Source: Spongilla lacustris (Eukaryota; Porifera; Demospongiae; Spongillida; Spongillidae). Taken from it: a stretch of DNA of 64,000 nt. The notes beneath the pieces were generated by a model that was not told the DNA's origin, made no database searches, and saw only the letters and a list, made by a program, of their open reading frames with translations. The translations under genes and the position numbers were made by a program. Shown one piece after another: positions 44,336 through 57,676 of this stretch (the stretch's first letter is position 1; every line of letters starts with the position of its first letter). Location of the stretch: contig OX442415.1 in NCBI GenBank assembly GCA_949361645.1, positions 14,301,235-14,365,234 of the forward strand, read 5' to 3'.

Positions 44336-45048
44336 CAGTGGCGGATCCAGGGGGAGGGGGGGGGGGGTCTAAGGGGTCTAAAGACCCCCCCCCTCGGCCC
44401 GACCAGTTATGAATAAATTAACTTATGAATAATTAATTTCATGATTGACGAGTTGAAAAACGAAGCGTTTAGTGAACGCGAGTAAACTGATTATAGCATT
44501 CGACCCAAAGTGTGTGTGAGTGTATGTGTGTGTGTGTGTGTGGGGGGGGGTCTAAAGCCAAGGCCCTCCAAGCGTGCAGTGTTTTATTAGTATTACTGCT
44601 GCGCGATGGAATATTGCCGTGCGAGCAAGAAGTATGCGATCAAAGCAAGATAGTTTACACCAGGAAACAGGTAGAGCTAAATCAAGTAGGGTAAAACGTG
44701 TGTGTCGTTTAGACCAGAATACGGTCACAATGGCTTTGCGTAGAGTTTTCTATTCGCTATCCTTATCCACGTTGACTCACGCAGGCTGTATTAATCGACT
44801 CGAATATTGCGCTTGCTAGCTATCAATAATGAACACACTTTCAAAGCGGTATGCTTATTTTCAAGCTAAATGCACGCAAAAGTGAAAAAGCGGCTGGGGC
44901 TTCGCCCCAGTCCCCACTGGGGGACCTTAGAGCGCTCCCCCAGACCCCCTAGCTGTTACGGGAGGGGGCACGTCCCCTCCAGTACCCACCCCCGCTTGTG
45001 AATATAGTTATTAGACCCCCCCTTCCAGAAATCCTGTATCCGCCGCTG
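44336..45048. mobile_element. hAT-like TIR element (copy 2), uninterrupted
   Basis: The 713-bp unit has ends CAGTGGCGGATCCAGG (44336) and the complement of CAGCGGCGGATACAGG (ending 45048), and TSD TAAGG (44331-44335 and 45049-45053). It is the inverted relative of the element at 781-3708 and shows the structure without the 2.2-kb insert. It is non-coding, with a GT/G-rich tract at 44510-44550. It sits inside the Ginger-like transposon, so it is the younger of the two insertions here. Confidence 0.88.
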
Positions 45049-45338
45049 TAAGGCTATAACGCTTTCCCAAGACAGGAGCCAATTTTGTCTAGGCAGATAA
45101 CAGGAGAATCATATACGCATGTACGCCTTGGCAAGATTGACTGGGGAATTAATTATGCCTTAGGTTATAATAACTCCGGGGAGTCACTTTTATCAGGGGG
45201 GAGTCATATATGCCTATAGGCGTGAATGACTGGGAAGTCAAATACGCCTAGGCATATATGACCGGGAGTCATATATGCCTAGGCGCGAATGACTGGGGAG
45301 ACAAAATTTAGGGGAGTCATTGGCGACTGTGACACCGG

Positions 45339-46149
45339 TATTTATAAAATTAAAATTACCGTGTGATTAATATGAATAGTGAACCTAGCTATATATGCCT
45401 CTGCCTTTTGCTTGAGAGACTCGTGCATGTATTGCTGATACTGATATATGTATAACTTTTATTTTTATAGTCCTGCATGAACAAACTTAATCAGCCTTTG
45501 CTATGTACATACATGTACATGTACAGCTCTTTCATGATTGTTTAAGTTGTCTTCCAAGTTCCATCTCATGATCATAAATAGTAAGTTTAGTTGAACATGA
45601 ACAGATACATGTAAAAGTAAACGATTGTAATTATAACTACACACGGGTAGAAGGCAGGATAGGTATAGTGATGCGCAGCCGGATTTCATGATGGGACTCC
45701 TCAGGCACAGATGGCGCAATTGATCGAAAAAGCAATCGGCCGGGCACCTTCAGGCTTATAATCCTTGCCGTTGCTAAAGTAGCTATAGCCCAGTGATTTC
45801 TTCATGTTTAATTTGTTCTTTATATACCCACATTCATGCACGCGCACAATCACTACTACATGTGGTGACGTACGGAAGTCAGGATAGGTCCAAGCAAGCT
45901 GTTATCAGTATTTCCTCCAAACTGAGGCTTCCTTGAGTGGAGATTAGTAGTACTCATTCCAAGACAATCCAAAGATACTGACGCTTCAAGTTTCATAATC
46001 ATTTTATATAATTGCCACTCAAAAACGCAACCATTATAATTTTATTGGAACTTATACATCAAATTTATCCTCATCTTCTCTGCATGCATGCATGGTCCCA
46101 CACTGCAATGAGCAAGCACCGGACCTAGCCTTCATAGGCTATACTGATG
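45339..46149. other. no gene recognised
   Basis: Single-copy AT-rich sequence between the Ginger-like element and the foldback element. Confidence 0.5.
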
Positions 46150-47582
46150 AAAATTGATCAGCATGTATATGTTCTTATTAAAGCACACAGTTCAGTTTAT
46201 ATATGGCCTTGCTGTGATCCCGTGATTTAGGTTTTTGGGGACTTGGTCTTTATATCTATATGTGTATTCTCATCTCTTCCTCCGGCATTGCACAAACACT
46301 GTGTCTTTCACATGCCACCGAAAGTCCGCCACGATCTATAATGTCTATCCAGCTAGACTGTTAAGTTGTGATATTCACTTGGATTATCCAACATCTCCAT
46401 GCAGGACAATAATCTTAACTTTAAGGGTAAGGGATGTTTTGAATGTTCAATGCGGTTCTCTGTAATCTTCCTACAAACGTATAATTATATATCCAGCAGC
46501 ATATCGTGTATAATGCGTTCTCCTCATGGCTTTCTGTGATAGCGTCGATCAAGAACAGTTACGTTTAATTAATTGTATACCATCGTCCTAAACAGTATTT
46601 TCAGTGATGTGCGGGTATAAATGTGTATGCACTGGGTCGTTCATAACTTTAGCAAAAAAGGCTGTCCATACCTCCCTATAAACGGAGATTAAATACGAAG
46701 TTCATGATACTGTCTCCACATCCTTTTCTCTTTACGGCTCATTTTTTTCGAACGTATAATTATAGCAGTAAAATTGTAGGTTTTGAAAATTCAGAATGTA
46801 GTTGTTTACTATAAATGATTCAAAGTCGCTATTGCTTTCTGACTTCTTTATCCTAACATGTATGCCTTTCTACAATCGTATAGGCCACTGGACTCAGATG
46901 GCAATTGATTCATATAGCTGTTGTCAACTAAAATTGCGTCGATGGCTTCAATGAAATCCGTTATGCAAATAAAAAAAGTAGTTGTAAACAAGGCTTACTT
47001 ACCATCATGTATATATTTTTTCACAATGCATGATACTGAAATGATCGTATTCAATACTCCAATAGTGCCCAAATGTGCATGCACCTGCAGTCCGCACATT
47101 CGGCCGGGCTCTAATTGGAGTACTGAATATGATCATTTATCACGGATTGTGATTGTGAACACAATATAGGTGATGGTAAGTAAGCCTTGTTGTTCGTATG
47201 GATATCCTTTTATGCTAAAGTTACGAAAGACCCAGTGCATACATCACTGAAATACCGTTTAGGACGATGTACAATGAATTAAACGTAACTGTTCTTGATC
47301 GACATTATTCAGCCTATCACAGAAAGCCGTGAGTAGAACGCACTATACGATATGCTGCTGGATACGTTTGTAGGAAGATTACTGAGAACATTGAACACTC
47401 AAAACATCTCTTACCCTTAGAGTTAAGATCATTGTCCTGTATGGAGTTGTTACGTGATGGATAATCAAAGTGTATATCATGTACACAGTGATTTATGCAA
47501 TCATGGAGGAAGAAATCAAAACAAGATCATATACTGAACTGCGTGCTTTAATAAGAACATACATGCATGCTGATCAATTTAC
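46150..47582. mobile_element. foldback element with a nested inner hairpin
   Basis: Outer arms: about 46150-46643 and 47223-47582, inverted and clearly related with gaps (both contain AGATTACTG/CAGTAATCT-type blocks and GTTCTTGATCGAC). An inner inverted repeat, 46986-47066 with 47110-47200, shares AACAAGGCTTACTTACCATC. The outer end at 47575 adjoins the TSD of the 11.2-kb element, whose far flank (58819 on) resembles the continuation of the left arm for a short distance, so that element probably landed in this arm. No coding capacity was recognised. Confidence 0.75.
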
Positions 47583-47857
47583 ACCCCGTTGAAGTTAGCC
47601 GCACATTCCTCAGCCGCACATTCCAAAATGAATAAAATTAACATTCCACTAGCGGCGGCGGTTATTGCGCGCCCTTGTGGATATATCCGGATACTCGATA
47701 CACAACACGGGCGGTTCTGAACGCTGGACCAAGTGAGAACGTACGTAACTAAGCGTACACATGTACATGCACATGCTGATAGCTATACCTACAAATGAAT
47801 GCTACTCCATCACACGGTACGGTGTTTTGTGCTGATAAAATCTTATAATTAGCACGA

Positions 47858-50800
47858 CTTTAGGACCGTGGCCTGGCTACGTCCCATGCTAGCCTACCAG
47901 GGTGACAGCACAAAACACCAAGGTACCAGTATACCTGCATGACAGAAACATCACCCATGACCCACTTGACATATGTTATGGGTTTGACCCCTCCCACTTT
48001 AGGACCGTGGCTACGTCCCTTGCTAGCCTACCAGGGTGACAGCACAAAAACACCACGGTACCAGTACACCTGCATGACAGAAACATCACACATGACCCAC
48101 TTGACATATGTGAGCTCAAGGTATGGGCTTGGCCCCTCCCACTTTAGGACCGTCCCTTGATAGCCTACCAGTGGGGACAGCACAAAAACACCAAGGTACC
48201 AGTACACCTGCATGACAGACACATCACCCATGACCCACTTGACATATGTGAGCACAAGGTATGGGTTTGGCCCCTCCCACTTTAGGACCGTGGCTACGTC
48301 CCTTGATAGCCTACCAGGGGTGACAGCACAAAAACACCAAGGTACCAGTACACCTGCATGACAGAAACATCACACATGACCCACTTGACATATGTGAGCA
48401 CAAGGTATTGGCTTGGCCCCTCCCACTTTAGGACCGTCCCTTGATAGCCTACCAGGGTGACAGCACAAAAACACCAAGGTACCAGTACACCTGCATGACA
48501 CCCATGACCCACTTGACATATGTGAGCACAAGGTATGGGTATGGCCCCTCCCACTTTAGGACCGTGGCTACGTCCTGTGATAGCCTACCAGGGTGACAGC
48601 ACAAAAACACCAAGGTACCAGTACACCTGCATGACAGACACATCACCCATGACCCACTTGACATATGTGAGCACAAGGTATGGGTTTGGCCCCTCCCACT
48701 TTAGGACCGTGGCTACGTCCCTTGATAACCTATCAGGGTGACAGCACAAAAACACCAAGGTACCAGTACACCTGCATGACAGAAACATCACCCATAACCC
48801 ACTTGACATATGTGAGCACAAGGTATGTGCTTGGCCCCTCCCACTTTAGGACCGTCCCTTGCTAGCCTACCAGGGTGACAGCACAAAAACACCAAGGTAC
48901 CAGTACACCTGCATGACAGAAACATCATCCATGACCCACTTGACACATGTGAGCACAAGGTATGGGTTTGGCCCCTCCCACTTTAGGACCGTGGCTACGT
49001 CCCTTGCTAGCCTACCAGGGTGAGAGCACAAAAACACCAAGGTACCAGTATACCTGCATGAAAAACATCACCCATGACCCACTTGACATATGTGAGCACA
49101 AGGTATGGGCTTGGCCCCTCCCACTTTAGGACCGTCCCTTGATAGCCTACCAGGGTGACAGCACAAAAACACCAAGGTACCAGTATACCTGCATGACAGA
49201 AACATCACCCATGACCCACTTGACATATGTGAGCACAAGGTATGGGTTTGGCCCCTCCCACCTTAGGACCATGGCTATGTCCCTTGCTAGCCTACCAGGG
49301 TGACAGCACAAAAACACCAAGGTACCAGTAGACCTGCATGACAGAAACATCACACATGGCCCACTTGACATATGTGAGCACAAGGTATGGGTTTGGCCCC
49401 TCCCACTTTAGGACCGTGGCTATGTCCCTTATTAGCCTACCAGGGTGACAGCACAAAAACACCAAGGTACCAGTACACCTGCATGACAGAAACATCACAC
49501 ATAACCCACTTGACATATGTGAGCACAAGGTATGGGCTTGGCCCCTCCCACTTTAGGACCGTCCCTTGCTAGCCTACCAGGGTGACAGCACAAAAACACC
49601 ATGGTACCAGTACACCTGCATGACAGAAACATCACCCATGACCCACTTGACATATGTGAGCACAAGGTATGGGTTTGGCCCCTCCCACTTTAGGACCGTG
49701 GCTATGTCCCTTGCTAGCCTACCAGGGTGACAGCACAAAAACACCAAGGTACCAATACACCTGCATGACAGAAACATCACCCATGACCCACTTGACATAT
49801 GTGAGCACAAGGTATGGGCTTGGCCCCTCCCACTTTAGGACCGTGGCTATGTCCCTTATTAGCCTCCCAGGGTGACAGCACAAAAACACCAAGGTACCAA
49901 TACACCTGCATGACAGAAACATCACCCATGACCCACTTGACATATGTGAGCAGAAGGTATGGGCTTGGCCCCTCCCACTTTAGGACCGTGGCTACGTCCC
50001 TTGCTAGCCTACCAGGGTGACAGCACAAAAACACCAAGGTACCAGTACACCTGCATGACAGAAACATCACCCATGACCCACTTGACATATGTGAGCAGAA
50101 GGTATGGGTTTGGCCCCTCCCACTTTAGGACCGTGGCTACGTCCCATGCTAGCCTACCAGGGTGACAGCACAAAAACACCAAGGTACCAGTACACCTGCA
50201 TGACAGAAACATCACCCATAACCCACTTGACATATGTGAGCACAAGGTATGGGCTTGGCCCCTCCCACTTTAGGACCGTGGCTACGTCCCTTGATAACCT
50301 ATCAGGGTGACAGCACAAAAACACCAAGGTACCAGTACACCTGCATGACAGAAACATCACCCATAACCCACTTGACATATGTGAGCACAAGGTATGTGCT
50401 TGGCCCCTCCCACTTTAGGACCGTCCCTTGCTAGCCTACCAGGGTGACAGCACAAAAACACCAAGGTACCAGTACACCTGCATGACAGAAACATCATCCA
50501 TGACCCACTTGACACATGTGAGCACAAGGTATGGGTTTGGCCCCTCCCACTTTAGGACCGTGGCTACGTCCCTTGCTAGCCTACCAGGGTGAGAGCACAA
50601 AAACACCAAGGTACCAGTATACCTGCATGAAAAACATCACCCATGACCCACTTGACATATGTGAGCACAAGGTATGGGCTTGGCCCCTCCCACTTTAGGA
50701 CCGTCCCTTGATAGCCTACCAGGGTGACAGCACAAAAACACCAAGGTACCAGTATACCTGCATGACAGAAACATCACCCATGACCCACTTGACATATGTG

Positions 50801-53751
50801 AGCACAAGGTATGGGTTTGGCCCCTCCCACCTTAGGACCATGGCTATGTCCCTTGCTAGCCTACCAGGGTGACAGCACAAAAACACCAAGGTACCAGTAG
50901 ACCTGCATGACAGAAACATCACACATGGCCCACTTGACATATGTGAGCACAAGGTATGGGTTTGGCCCCTCCCACTTTAGGACCGTGGCTATGTCCCTTA
51001 TTAGCCTACCAGGGTGACAGCACAAAAACACCAAGGTACCAGTACACCTGCATGACAGAAACATCACACATAACCCACTTGACATATGTGAGCACAAGGT
51101 ATGGGCTTGGCCCCTCCCACTTTAGGACCGTCCCTTGCTAGCCTACCAGGGTGACAGCACAAAAACACCATGGTACCAGTACACCTGCATGACAGAAACA
51201 TCACCCATGACCCACTTGACATATGTGAGCACAAGGTATGGGTTTGGCCCCTCCCACTTTAGGACCGTGGCTATGTCCCTTGCTAGCCTACCAGGGTGAC
51301 AGCACAAAAACACCAAGGTACCAATACACCTGCATGACAGAAACATCACCCATGACCCACTTGACATATGTGAGCACAAGGTATGGGCTTGGCCCCTCCC
51401 ACTTTAGGACCGTGGCTATGTCCCTTATTAGCCTCCCAGGGTGACAGCACAAAAACACCAAGGTACCAATACACCTGCATGACAGAAACATCACCCATGA
51501 CCCACTTGACATATGTGAGCAGAAGGTATGGGCTTGGCCCCTCCCACTTTAGGACCGTGGCTACGTCCCTTGCTAGCCTACCAGGGTGACAGCACAAAAA
51601 CACCAAGGTACCAGTACACCTGCATGACAGAAACATCACCCATGACCCACTTGACATATGTGAGCAGAAGGTATGGGTTTGGCCCCTCCCACTTTAGGAC
51701 CGTGGCTACGTCCCATGCTAGCCTACCAGGGTGACAGCACAAAAACACCAAGGTACCAGTACACCTGCATGACAGAAACATCACCCATAACCCACTTGAC
51801 ATATGTGAGCACAAGGTATGGGCTTGGCACCTCCCACTTTAGGACCATCCCTTGCTAGCCTACCAGGGTGACAGCACAAAAACAAAAGGTACCAGTGCAC
51901 CTGCATGACAGAAACATCATCCATGACCCACTTGACATATGTGAGCACAAGGTATGGGTTTGGCCCCTCCCACTTTAGGACCGTGGCTATGTCCCTTGCT
52001 AGCCTACCAGGGTGACAGCACAAAAACACCAAGGTACCAGTATACCTGCATGATAGAAACATCACCCATGACCCACTTGACATATGTGAGCACAAGGTAT
52101 GGGTTTGGCCCCTCCCACTTTAGGACCGTGGCTACGTCCCTTGCTAGCCTACCAGGGTGAGAGCACAAAAACACCAAGGTACCAGTATACCTGCATGACA
52201 GAAACATCACCCATGACCCACTTGACATATGTGAACACAAGGTATGGGTTTGGCCCCTCCCACTTTAGGACCGTGGCTACGTCCCTTGCTAGCCTACCAG
52301 GGTGAGAGCACAAAAACACCAAGGTACCAGTATACCTGCATGACAGAAACATCACCCATGACCCACTTGACATATGTGAGCACAAGGTATGGGCTTGGCC
52401 CCTCCCACTTTAGGACCGTCCCTTGCTAGCCTACCAGGGTGACAGCACAAAAACACCAAGGTACCAGTACACCTGCATGACAGAAACATCATCCATGACC
52501 CACTTGACATATGTGAGCGCAAGGTATGGGTTTGGCCCCTCCCACTTTAGGACCGTGGCTATGTCCCTTGCTAGCCTACCAGGGTGACAGCACAAAAACA
52601 CCAAGGTACTAGTATAACTGCATGACAGAAACATCACCCATGACCCACTTGACATATGTGAACACAAGGTATGGGTTTGGCCCCTCCCACTTTAGGACCG
52701 TGGCTACGTCCCTTGATAGCCTACCAGGGTGAGAGCACAAAAACACCAAGGTAACAGTATACCTGCATGACAGAAACATCACCCATGACCCACTTGACAT
52801 ATGTGAGCACAAGGTATGGGCTTGGCCCCTCCCACTTTAGGACCGTCCCTTGATAGCCTACCAGTGTGACAGCACAAAAACACCAAGGTATCAGTATACC
52901 TGCATGACAGAAACATCACCCATGACCCACTTGACATATGTGAGCACAAGGTATGGGTTTGGCCCCTCCCACTTTAGGACCGTGGCTACGTCCCTTGATA
53001 GCCTACCAGGGTGAGAGCACAAAAACACCAAGGTACCAGTATACCTGCATGACAGAAACATCACCCATGACCCACTTGACATATGTGAGCACAAGGTATG
53101 GGTTTGGCCCCTCCCACTTTAGGACCGTGGCTACGTCCCTTGTTAGCCTACCAGGGTGAGAGCACAAAAACACCAAGGTACCAGTATACCTGCATGACAG
53201 AAACATCACCCATGACCCACTTGACATATGTGAGCACAAGGTATGGGTTTGGCCCCTCCCACTTTAGGACCGTGGCTACGTCCCTTGCTAGCCTACCAGG
53301 GTGAGAGCACAAAAACACCAAGGTACCAGTATACCTGCATGACAGAAACATCACCCATGACCCACTTGACATATGTGAGCACAAGGTATGGGCTTGGCCC
53401 CTCCCACTTTAGGACCGTCCCTTGATAGCCTACCAGGGTGACAGCACAAAAACACCAAGGTACCAGTATACCTGCATGACAGAAACATCACCCATGACCC
53501 ACTTGACATATGTGAGCACAAGGTATGGGTTTGGCCCCTCCCACTTTAGGACCGTGGCTACGTCCCTTGCTAGCCTACCAGGGTGAGAGCACAAAAACAC
53601 CAAGGTACCAGTATACCTGCATTACAGAAACATCACCCATGACCCACTTGACATATGTGAGCACAAGGTATGGGCTTGGCCCCTCCCACTTTAGGACCGT
53701 CCCTTGATAGCCTACCAGGGTGACAGCACAAAAACACCAAGGTACCAGTAC
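47858..53751. repeat. 145-bp satellite array, about 41 units
   Basis: Head-to-tail units of 145 bp containing GGCCCCTCCCACTTTAGGAC, AGCCTACCAGGGTGACAGCA and CACCCATGACCCACTTGACA. A recurrent shorter variant (137 bp) lacks eight bases (GGCTACGT) after AGGACCGT. Open frames of 60-78 codons recur on both strands with the period and are not genes. The array lies wholly within the 11.2-kb element. Confidence 0.95.
48687..51825. repeat. tandem duplication of a 1569-bp block of satellite units
   Basis: 48687-50255 is repeated at 50256-51824 with no difference that I could find. It contains about 11 units including the same pattern of 137-bp variants and private mutations (for example GAGAGCACAAAAACACC, CATGAAAAACATC). 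The duplication edges are visible where GGGTTTGG versus GGGCTTGG (left) and CTTGGCCCC versus CTTGGCACC (right) differ. Confidence 0.9.
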
Positions 53752-53759
53752 GTAGGGAA

Positions 53760-54240
53760 GAGCTGTGTCTGTAATTCTATTTGTCTGTACTTGGTGAAGA
53801 AGAGCTAGTGTCGTACGTGTACTTGTACTTATTTTTTGTCTGTATGTATGTGTGTATGTGTAAATATTGAAGATATGTGTGTATTCATGTATGCATTCAC
53901 CCATGTGTTCTGTCTCACATGCATGCAGTTCGGCTCCTGGACGGTTCTGTGGGAGCCTTTCTCCGTTGTCCTCAGCAGCAAGCTCTACTTGTGAACTGAC
54001 AAGAAGCATTAACCAACAGTTACTAATGTTTTATTTTGTGTTTGTATCATGTTGCTTTGTAATGATGATGATCATGGTTGTTATATGCACAACACGAGTA
54101 CAGATGGTCATTGTAGTTTAGTCCCATTTGATTGGTCAATAATCCCTAAAAACAGATTGGTTAGGATCATTCTGTCAGCGCAGCAGTAGTAATAGATGTT
54201 GTAAACTTACACATATATATGTGTACACACATACATATCA
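53760..54240. other. no gene recognised
   Basis: Unique sequence between the satellite and the protease gene. Short open frames only. Confidence 0.4.
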
Positions 54241-54249
54241 GTATAATCA

Positions 54250-57029
54250 ATTTTCTGAACATACTACTGCTGGAACTATTGAGGCCTGGAACTACATCCT
54301 AAAACGAATAGACCACAAAGAAAAGCATATGAGACCAGATGTGTGCATTCAGAAGCACTACCCTGTAATAGTAGGAAGGCGGCGTCAGTACTGTGATGAC
54401 TTAAAATCAAAAAACAAGGAAACGCGTTAAGGTTGGCAAATCCTTTTCCAGTATTGCAGCTAGTTTGTTAATATTACTATATGCAGCAATCTATAAAAGG
54501 TTAAGCCATCTCGTCCTTTGCTTGAGAAGTGGTCTAAAAGGAAGAAAGAAAATGCAGCTCCAAATCCATCACTTGGTTACTTTCAACAGAAACCATCTAT
54601 GCTATGGAGCCATTTATTTTCTGTCTCAAGGTAGAAAATAAAGTAATTTAAACCTATTTATGTAACTTGTATATCCAGCCAGGATACAGCAGACATAACA
54701 GACATACCTGAAATAAGCACAGACTGAAGAGAGGTATAAGAATTTTAACTTCATGTATGCTGTGCCTATAAAATATAGCGGTCTTTAGTACTTTACAATT
54801 CTTTGTATAGATGATAATGTATTAGTATATAAACGATTAAAATTAATTGAGAACAGTTTACATTTTTATACAATTATACAATAAATAGATGTTACATGTT
54901 ATGATGGGTCTTACTATTGTCAGGAAACCTGAAGCGTTGATTATTCCTGAGGATGCAGCCTCTTGTACGTCATCAAAGAGCTCTACAAGCTCTATGTGCC
55001 TGCACACAATTGCAGCTCATGCTAAAAAGTACAAGTTGAAATATGTGTATAACACTTTATTGATATTGTTATTTTATGATAGCATTGAAGCAAGAAGGTC
55101 TAACGCCAATTCAGCGACAATACATCCATTTAATTGATGACCTTCAAGCAAACTCTAATCTTCCGTGCGATCCTTCACATGTTGCTGTAAGATGTAACGA
55201 TGTGTAACATGAGTATATATGTATTTATTTTGTTATATTAATATAGTCTATACTTAGCACGTACAAGATAGCCAACGTTTTACAACATGGTATAGAAAAT
55301 GACAGTTGCGAAGGAATGATTGTGTTGCTTGATGAGCTTTTGTCAAATTATGAAGTATGGAACATTGTTTCCAGTGACATCAAGCAGTTGATAAAAGGGT
55401 GGATTGATGGGTGCTTAGAAGAAAAACTGTAAGTGTGTATAATATATAATTACAGCCATTGAAAATTTGGTTTAGGTTTTGTCAAGCCTGTGATACACGT
55501 AATGTGTGAGTTATGATTGATATGTGGTTTATAATGTGACCTAACAATCCGTTGGTATGTATGTAGTGTACAATGTATATTCAATTATCAAGCTTATAGC
55601 ATAAAAAGACATTTATTTCTACTACATTGACAACGTAAGTACAAAGCATGCATCATGTACAACACATTAATATAAGCTCAGTGTACATAAAGGTTATAAC
55701 CCAGGAGAGTGCTTACTTAACATTGGCCTTAACCAAGTGTCAGATATGATAGTTTAGGTTTATTATTTGTTATTCAAGATCTGTTGTACAGATATGGTAT
55801 CAAAGATGATTGACAGTGTAAATAGTGCATGTGTTACAAATCTATCATATTTTTATTCAGCCTATTCTTCACAAAGATAGTTCTGCTTCTGTTATAGCTA
55901 ATGCAAAATTGTTAAGCAATGCTCAAATAATAATGGCGACTGGTATGTTAATATATATGCCTTACAGGTGAACTGTAGTTTATCTCAACAACTTGAACTT
56001 GAGGTTCTCCAAAATCCTGTGACGAAACTTGTTATGCATATGTACCTCTATACCATTTCATCAAGGATTTGCACAGAGTACCAATTCCACATGCAATGTT
56101 CCAGTTGCAGAGGCAAGATCTCACAAGCTTGGCATCTGGGATGTGGATGGACTCAAAAGTGATTTCTGCATACTTGGAGTTAGTTATGCAAACTGCACAT
56201 AAGGTGTGGACTGCATAATCATAGAAAAAGTTATACCTAAATTTGACTCCCACAGGAAGGGAAAAATATCATGTGTTTTGATCCTTCATTTTTGCCCTCA
56301 TTTAAGTCTAAGGGGTATCAAGGTGTGAAAGGGTATTCCAAGGTTTATATCACATTTAACTGAGTACCATTGTTGATTTCCTGTTTATATGAAGAGGAAA
56401 CGTTTATTGGAGGTCGAATGTGATGTCCTTATGTTTCCAATACATAAACCATTGCATTGGAGCTTAATAGTATGTATATAATAAAAATTCTTTGTTTGGT
56501 GTTATTTTTACTTGCATCGTAGGTAGTGTACCCACAAACATGCACCATTGTAGGAATTGATTCCCTCCACAACAGTGATGAGGATCTGGATATGGTAAAC
56601 AGATTATAAACGTACTTGAAATATGTTGTTAGTAAGATATTTTAATCAGGTTATGCATCAACAATGATGTACAATTCTACAAAAAATCGTATTTTAGCAA
56701 GTTCTGACTGGATTTATAATGATTCATTGGTATGTAATTTAAATCTTTGTAGTTTGAGTACATATATGAGTGATTTATTTTTATATAACTACTGCATGGT
56801 GCTAAGTCTACATATATTATACATTTTCATGCAGAATACCAATTGGCCCAAACAGGAAAATACAAAGGACTGTGGTGTGTTTACATGTCTTGTAAGTGTG
56901 GTTTAAAAGGGGGGCTATATGAAATGCTTATGGCTGTGTCCCATGCAATTGCATGCATATCTCACAACAGGCAGCTAGACTTGTTGCAGAAAATACAGCA
57001 CTGCAATATACCCAGGTATCCTACTATTG
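54250..57029 (+). CDS. multi-exon transposon gene with Ulp1/SENP-type (C48) cysteine protease domain
   Basis: Many short exons read in order: about 54250-54428 (TAGTIEAWNYILKRIDHKEK, perhaps the end of a transposase), 54500-54630 (KPSRPLLEKWSKRKKEN), 54924-55044, about 55083-55189 (LKQEGLTPIQRQYIHLIDDL), 55247-55428, a piece near 55861, one before 56201 (MWMDSKVISAYLELVMQTAH), 56257-56340, about 56390-56468 (CDVLMFPIHKPLHWSLI), about 56525-56594 (VGIDSLHNSDED), about 56650-56730, 56835-56893 (NWPKQENTKDCGVFTCL) and about 56971-57015. The Ulp1 core is complete: W-D-I start block, catalytic His in HW, Asp in IDSL, oxyanion Gln and Cys in Q...DCGVF. Ulp1 proteases remove SUMO or similar modifiers. 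Several exon boundaries are unresolved, and two joins do not keep frame in my reading. Confidence 0.65.
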
Positions 57030-57439
57030 TGAATAACAGCTTATTGAATTTCTAATATATACATCGGCTTAAAGAACCTGGTGCATAACTTTTGGCTTTA
57101 GATGGTGCATGAGCTTTCAGAAGGACTGGTGTCTTGTACCCACTAAGGACATTAACAGGTCAGTATACTGATCACATCGTAGCAGTAAGGTCCATCGTTA
57201 ATATGGTTTATATAAGAGGAACCTAGCAAGTTGACTGAACAAGAGGTATGACTAAATGATAACCAGAAATGCCTAAAACAATGCTTAATAACTGCTTATG
57301 TATAGGGTGACACAGCTTCATTATCGTCACACAACACCAGTGTTTATAATGAAGCCATTTTTACACCAAAAAATGGAAAGAGACATGCAACATGAAGTAC
57401 ATGGTATGTGTTAATTCGTATTGCATATATATGCATGTA

Positions 57440-57676
57440 GCAGACTGCCCTTCTGTTCAGAGTGACGACCAAAATAGTGACAATCCTGTTAATGATGTTG
57501 AAACTGATAATACAAGTTCTGACATTGATAGTGATGGTGAAAAAGGCTGCAATACTACCAAAGATGTGGACAACTTCCTAGTTCCATCATACTGTAATCA
57601 ACCAGATGTAGATGATATGTATGCTCTTAAGTGGGGCCTACACCATTATATGAAGTACTTTCCCAGAATGAAATGA
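57440..57676 (+). CDS. acidic open frame, possible further exon
   Basis: An open stretch rich in Asp, Asn and Ser (DDQNSDNPVNDVETDNTSSD) ends MYALKWGLHHYMKYFPRMK with a stop. Its base composition looks coding. It may be another exon of the element's gene or a second small gene. No family was recognised. Confidence 0.3.
   Translation, partial: ADCPSVQSDDQNSDNPVNDVETDNTSSDIDSDGEKGCNTTKDVDNFLVPSYCNQPDVDDMYALKWGLHHYMKYFPRMK

Larger units (their letters stand above)
42407..45334. mobile_element. Ginger-like DNA transposon with integrase remains, CCGG target duplication
   Basis: The ends are TGTCAGAGGCATAAATGACT (left) and the complement of TGTCACAGTCGCCAATGACT (right), flanked by CCGG (42403-42406 and 45335-45338). 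Both subterminal regions hold many copies of a GGCATATATGACTCCCC unit in direct and inverted orientation (42414-42505, 44199-44252, 45140-45320). It carries a gypsy-type integrase pseudogene with introns. Ginger transposons are cut-and-paste elements whose transposase derives from a gypsy-like integrase, with TGT ends and 4-bp TSDs, as seen here. A hAT-like element (44336-45048) is inserted near its right end. Without it the unit is about 2.2 kb. Confidence 0.85.

Noticed and set aside
42407..45334. Gypsy LTR retrotransposon as source of the integrase
   Set aside because: No RT, gag or LTRs. Short TGT TIRs with a CCGG TSD and introns in the integrase fit a Ginger DNA transposon.
47939..53707. 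Dozens of 60-104-codon open frames on both strands
   Set aside because: They repeat with the 145-bp satellite period and change frame with the 137-bp variants.
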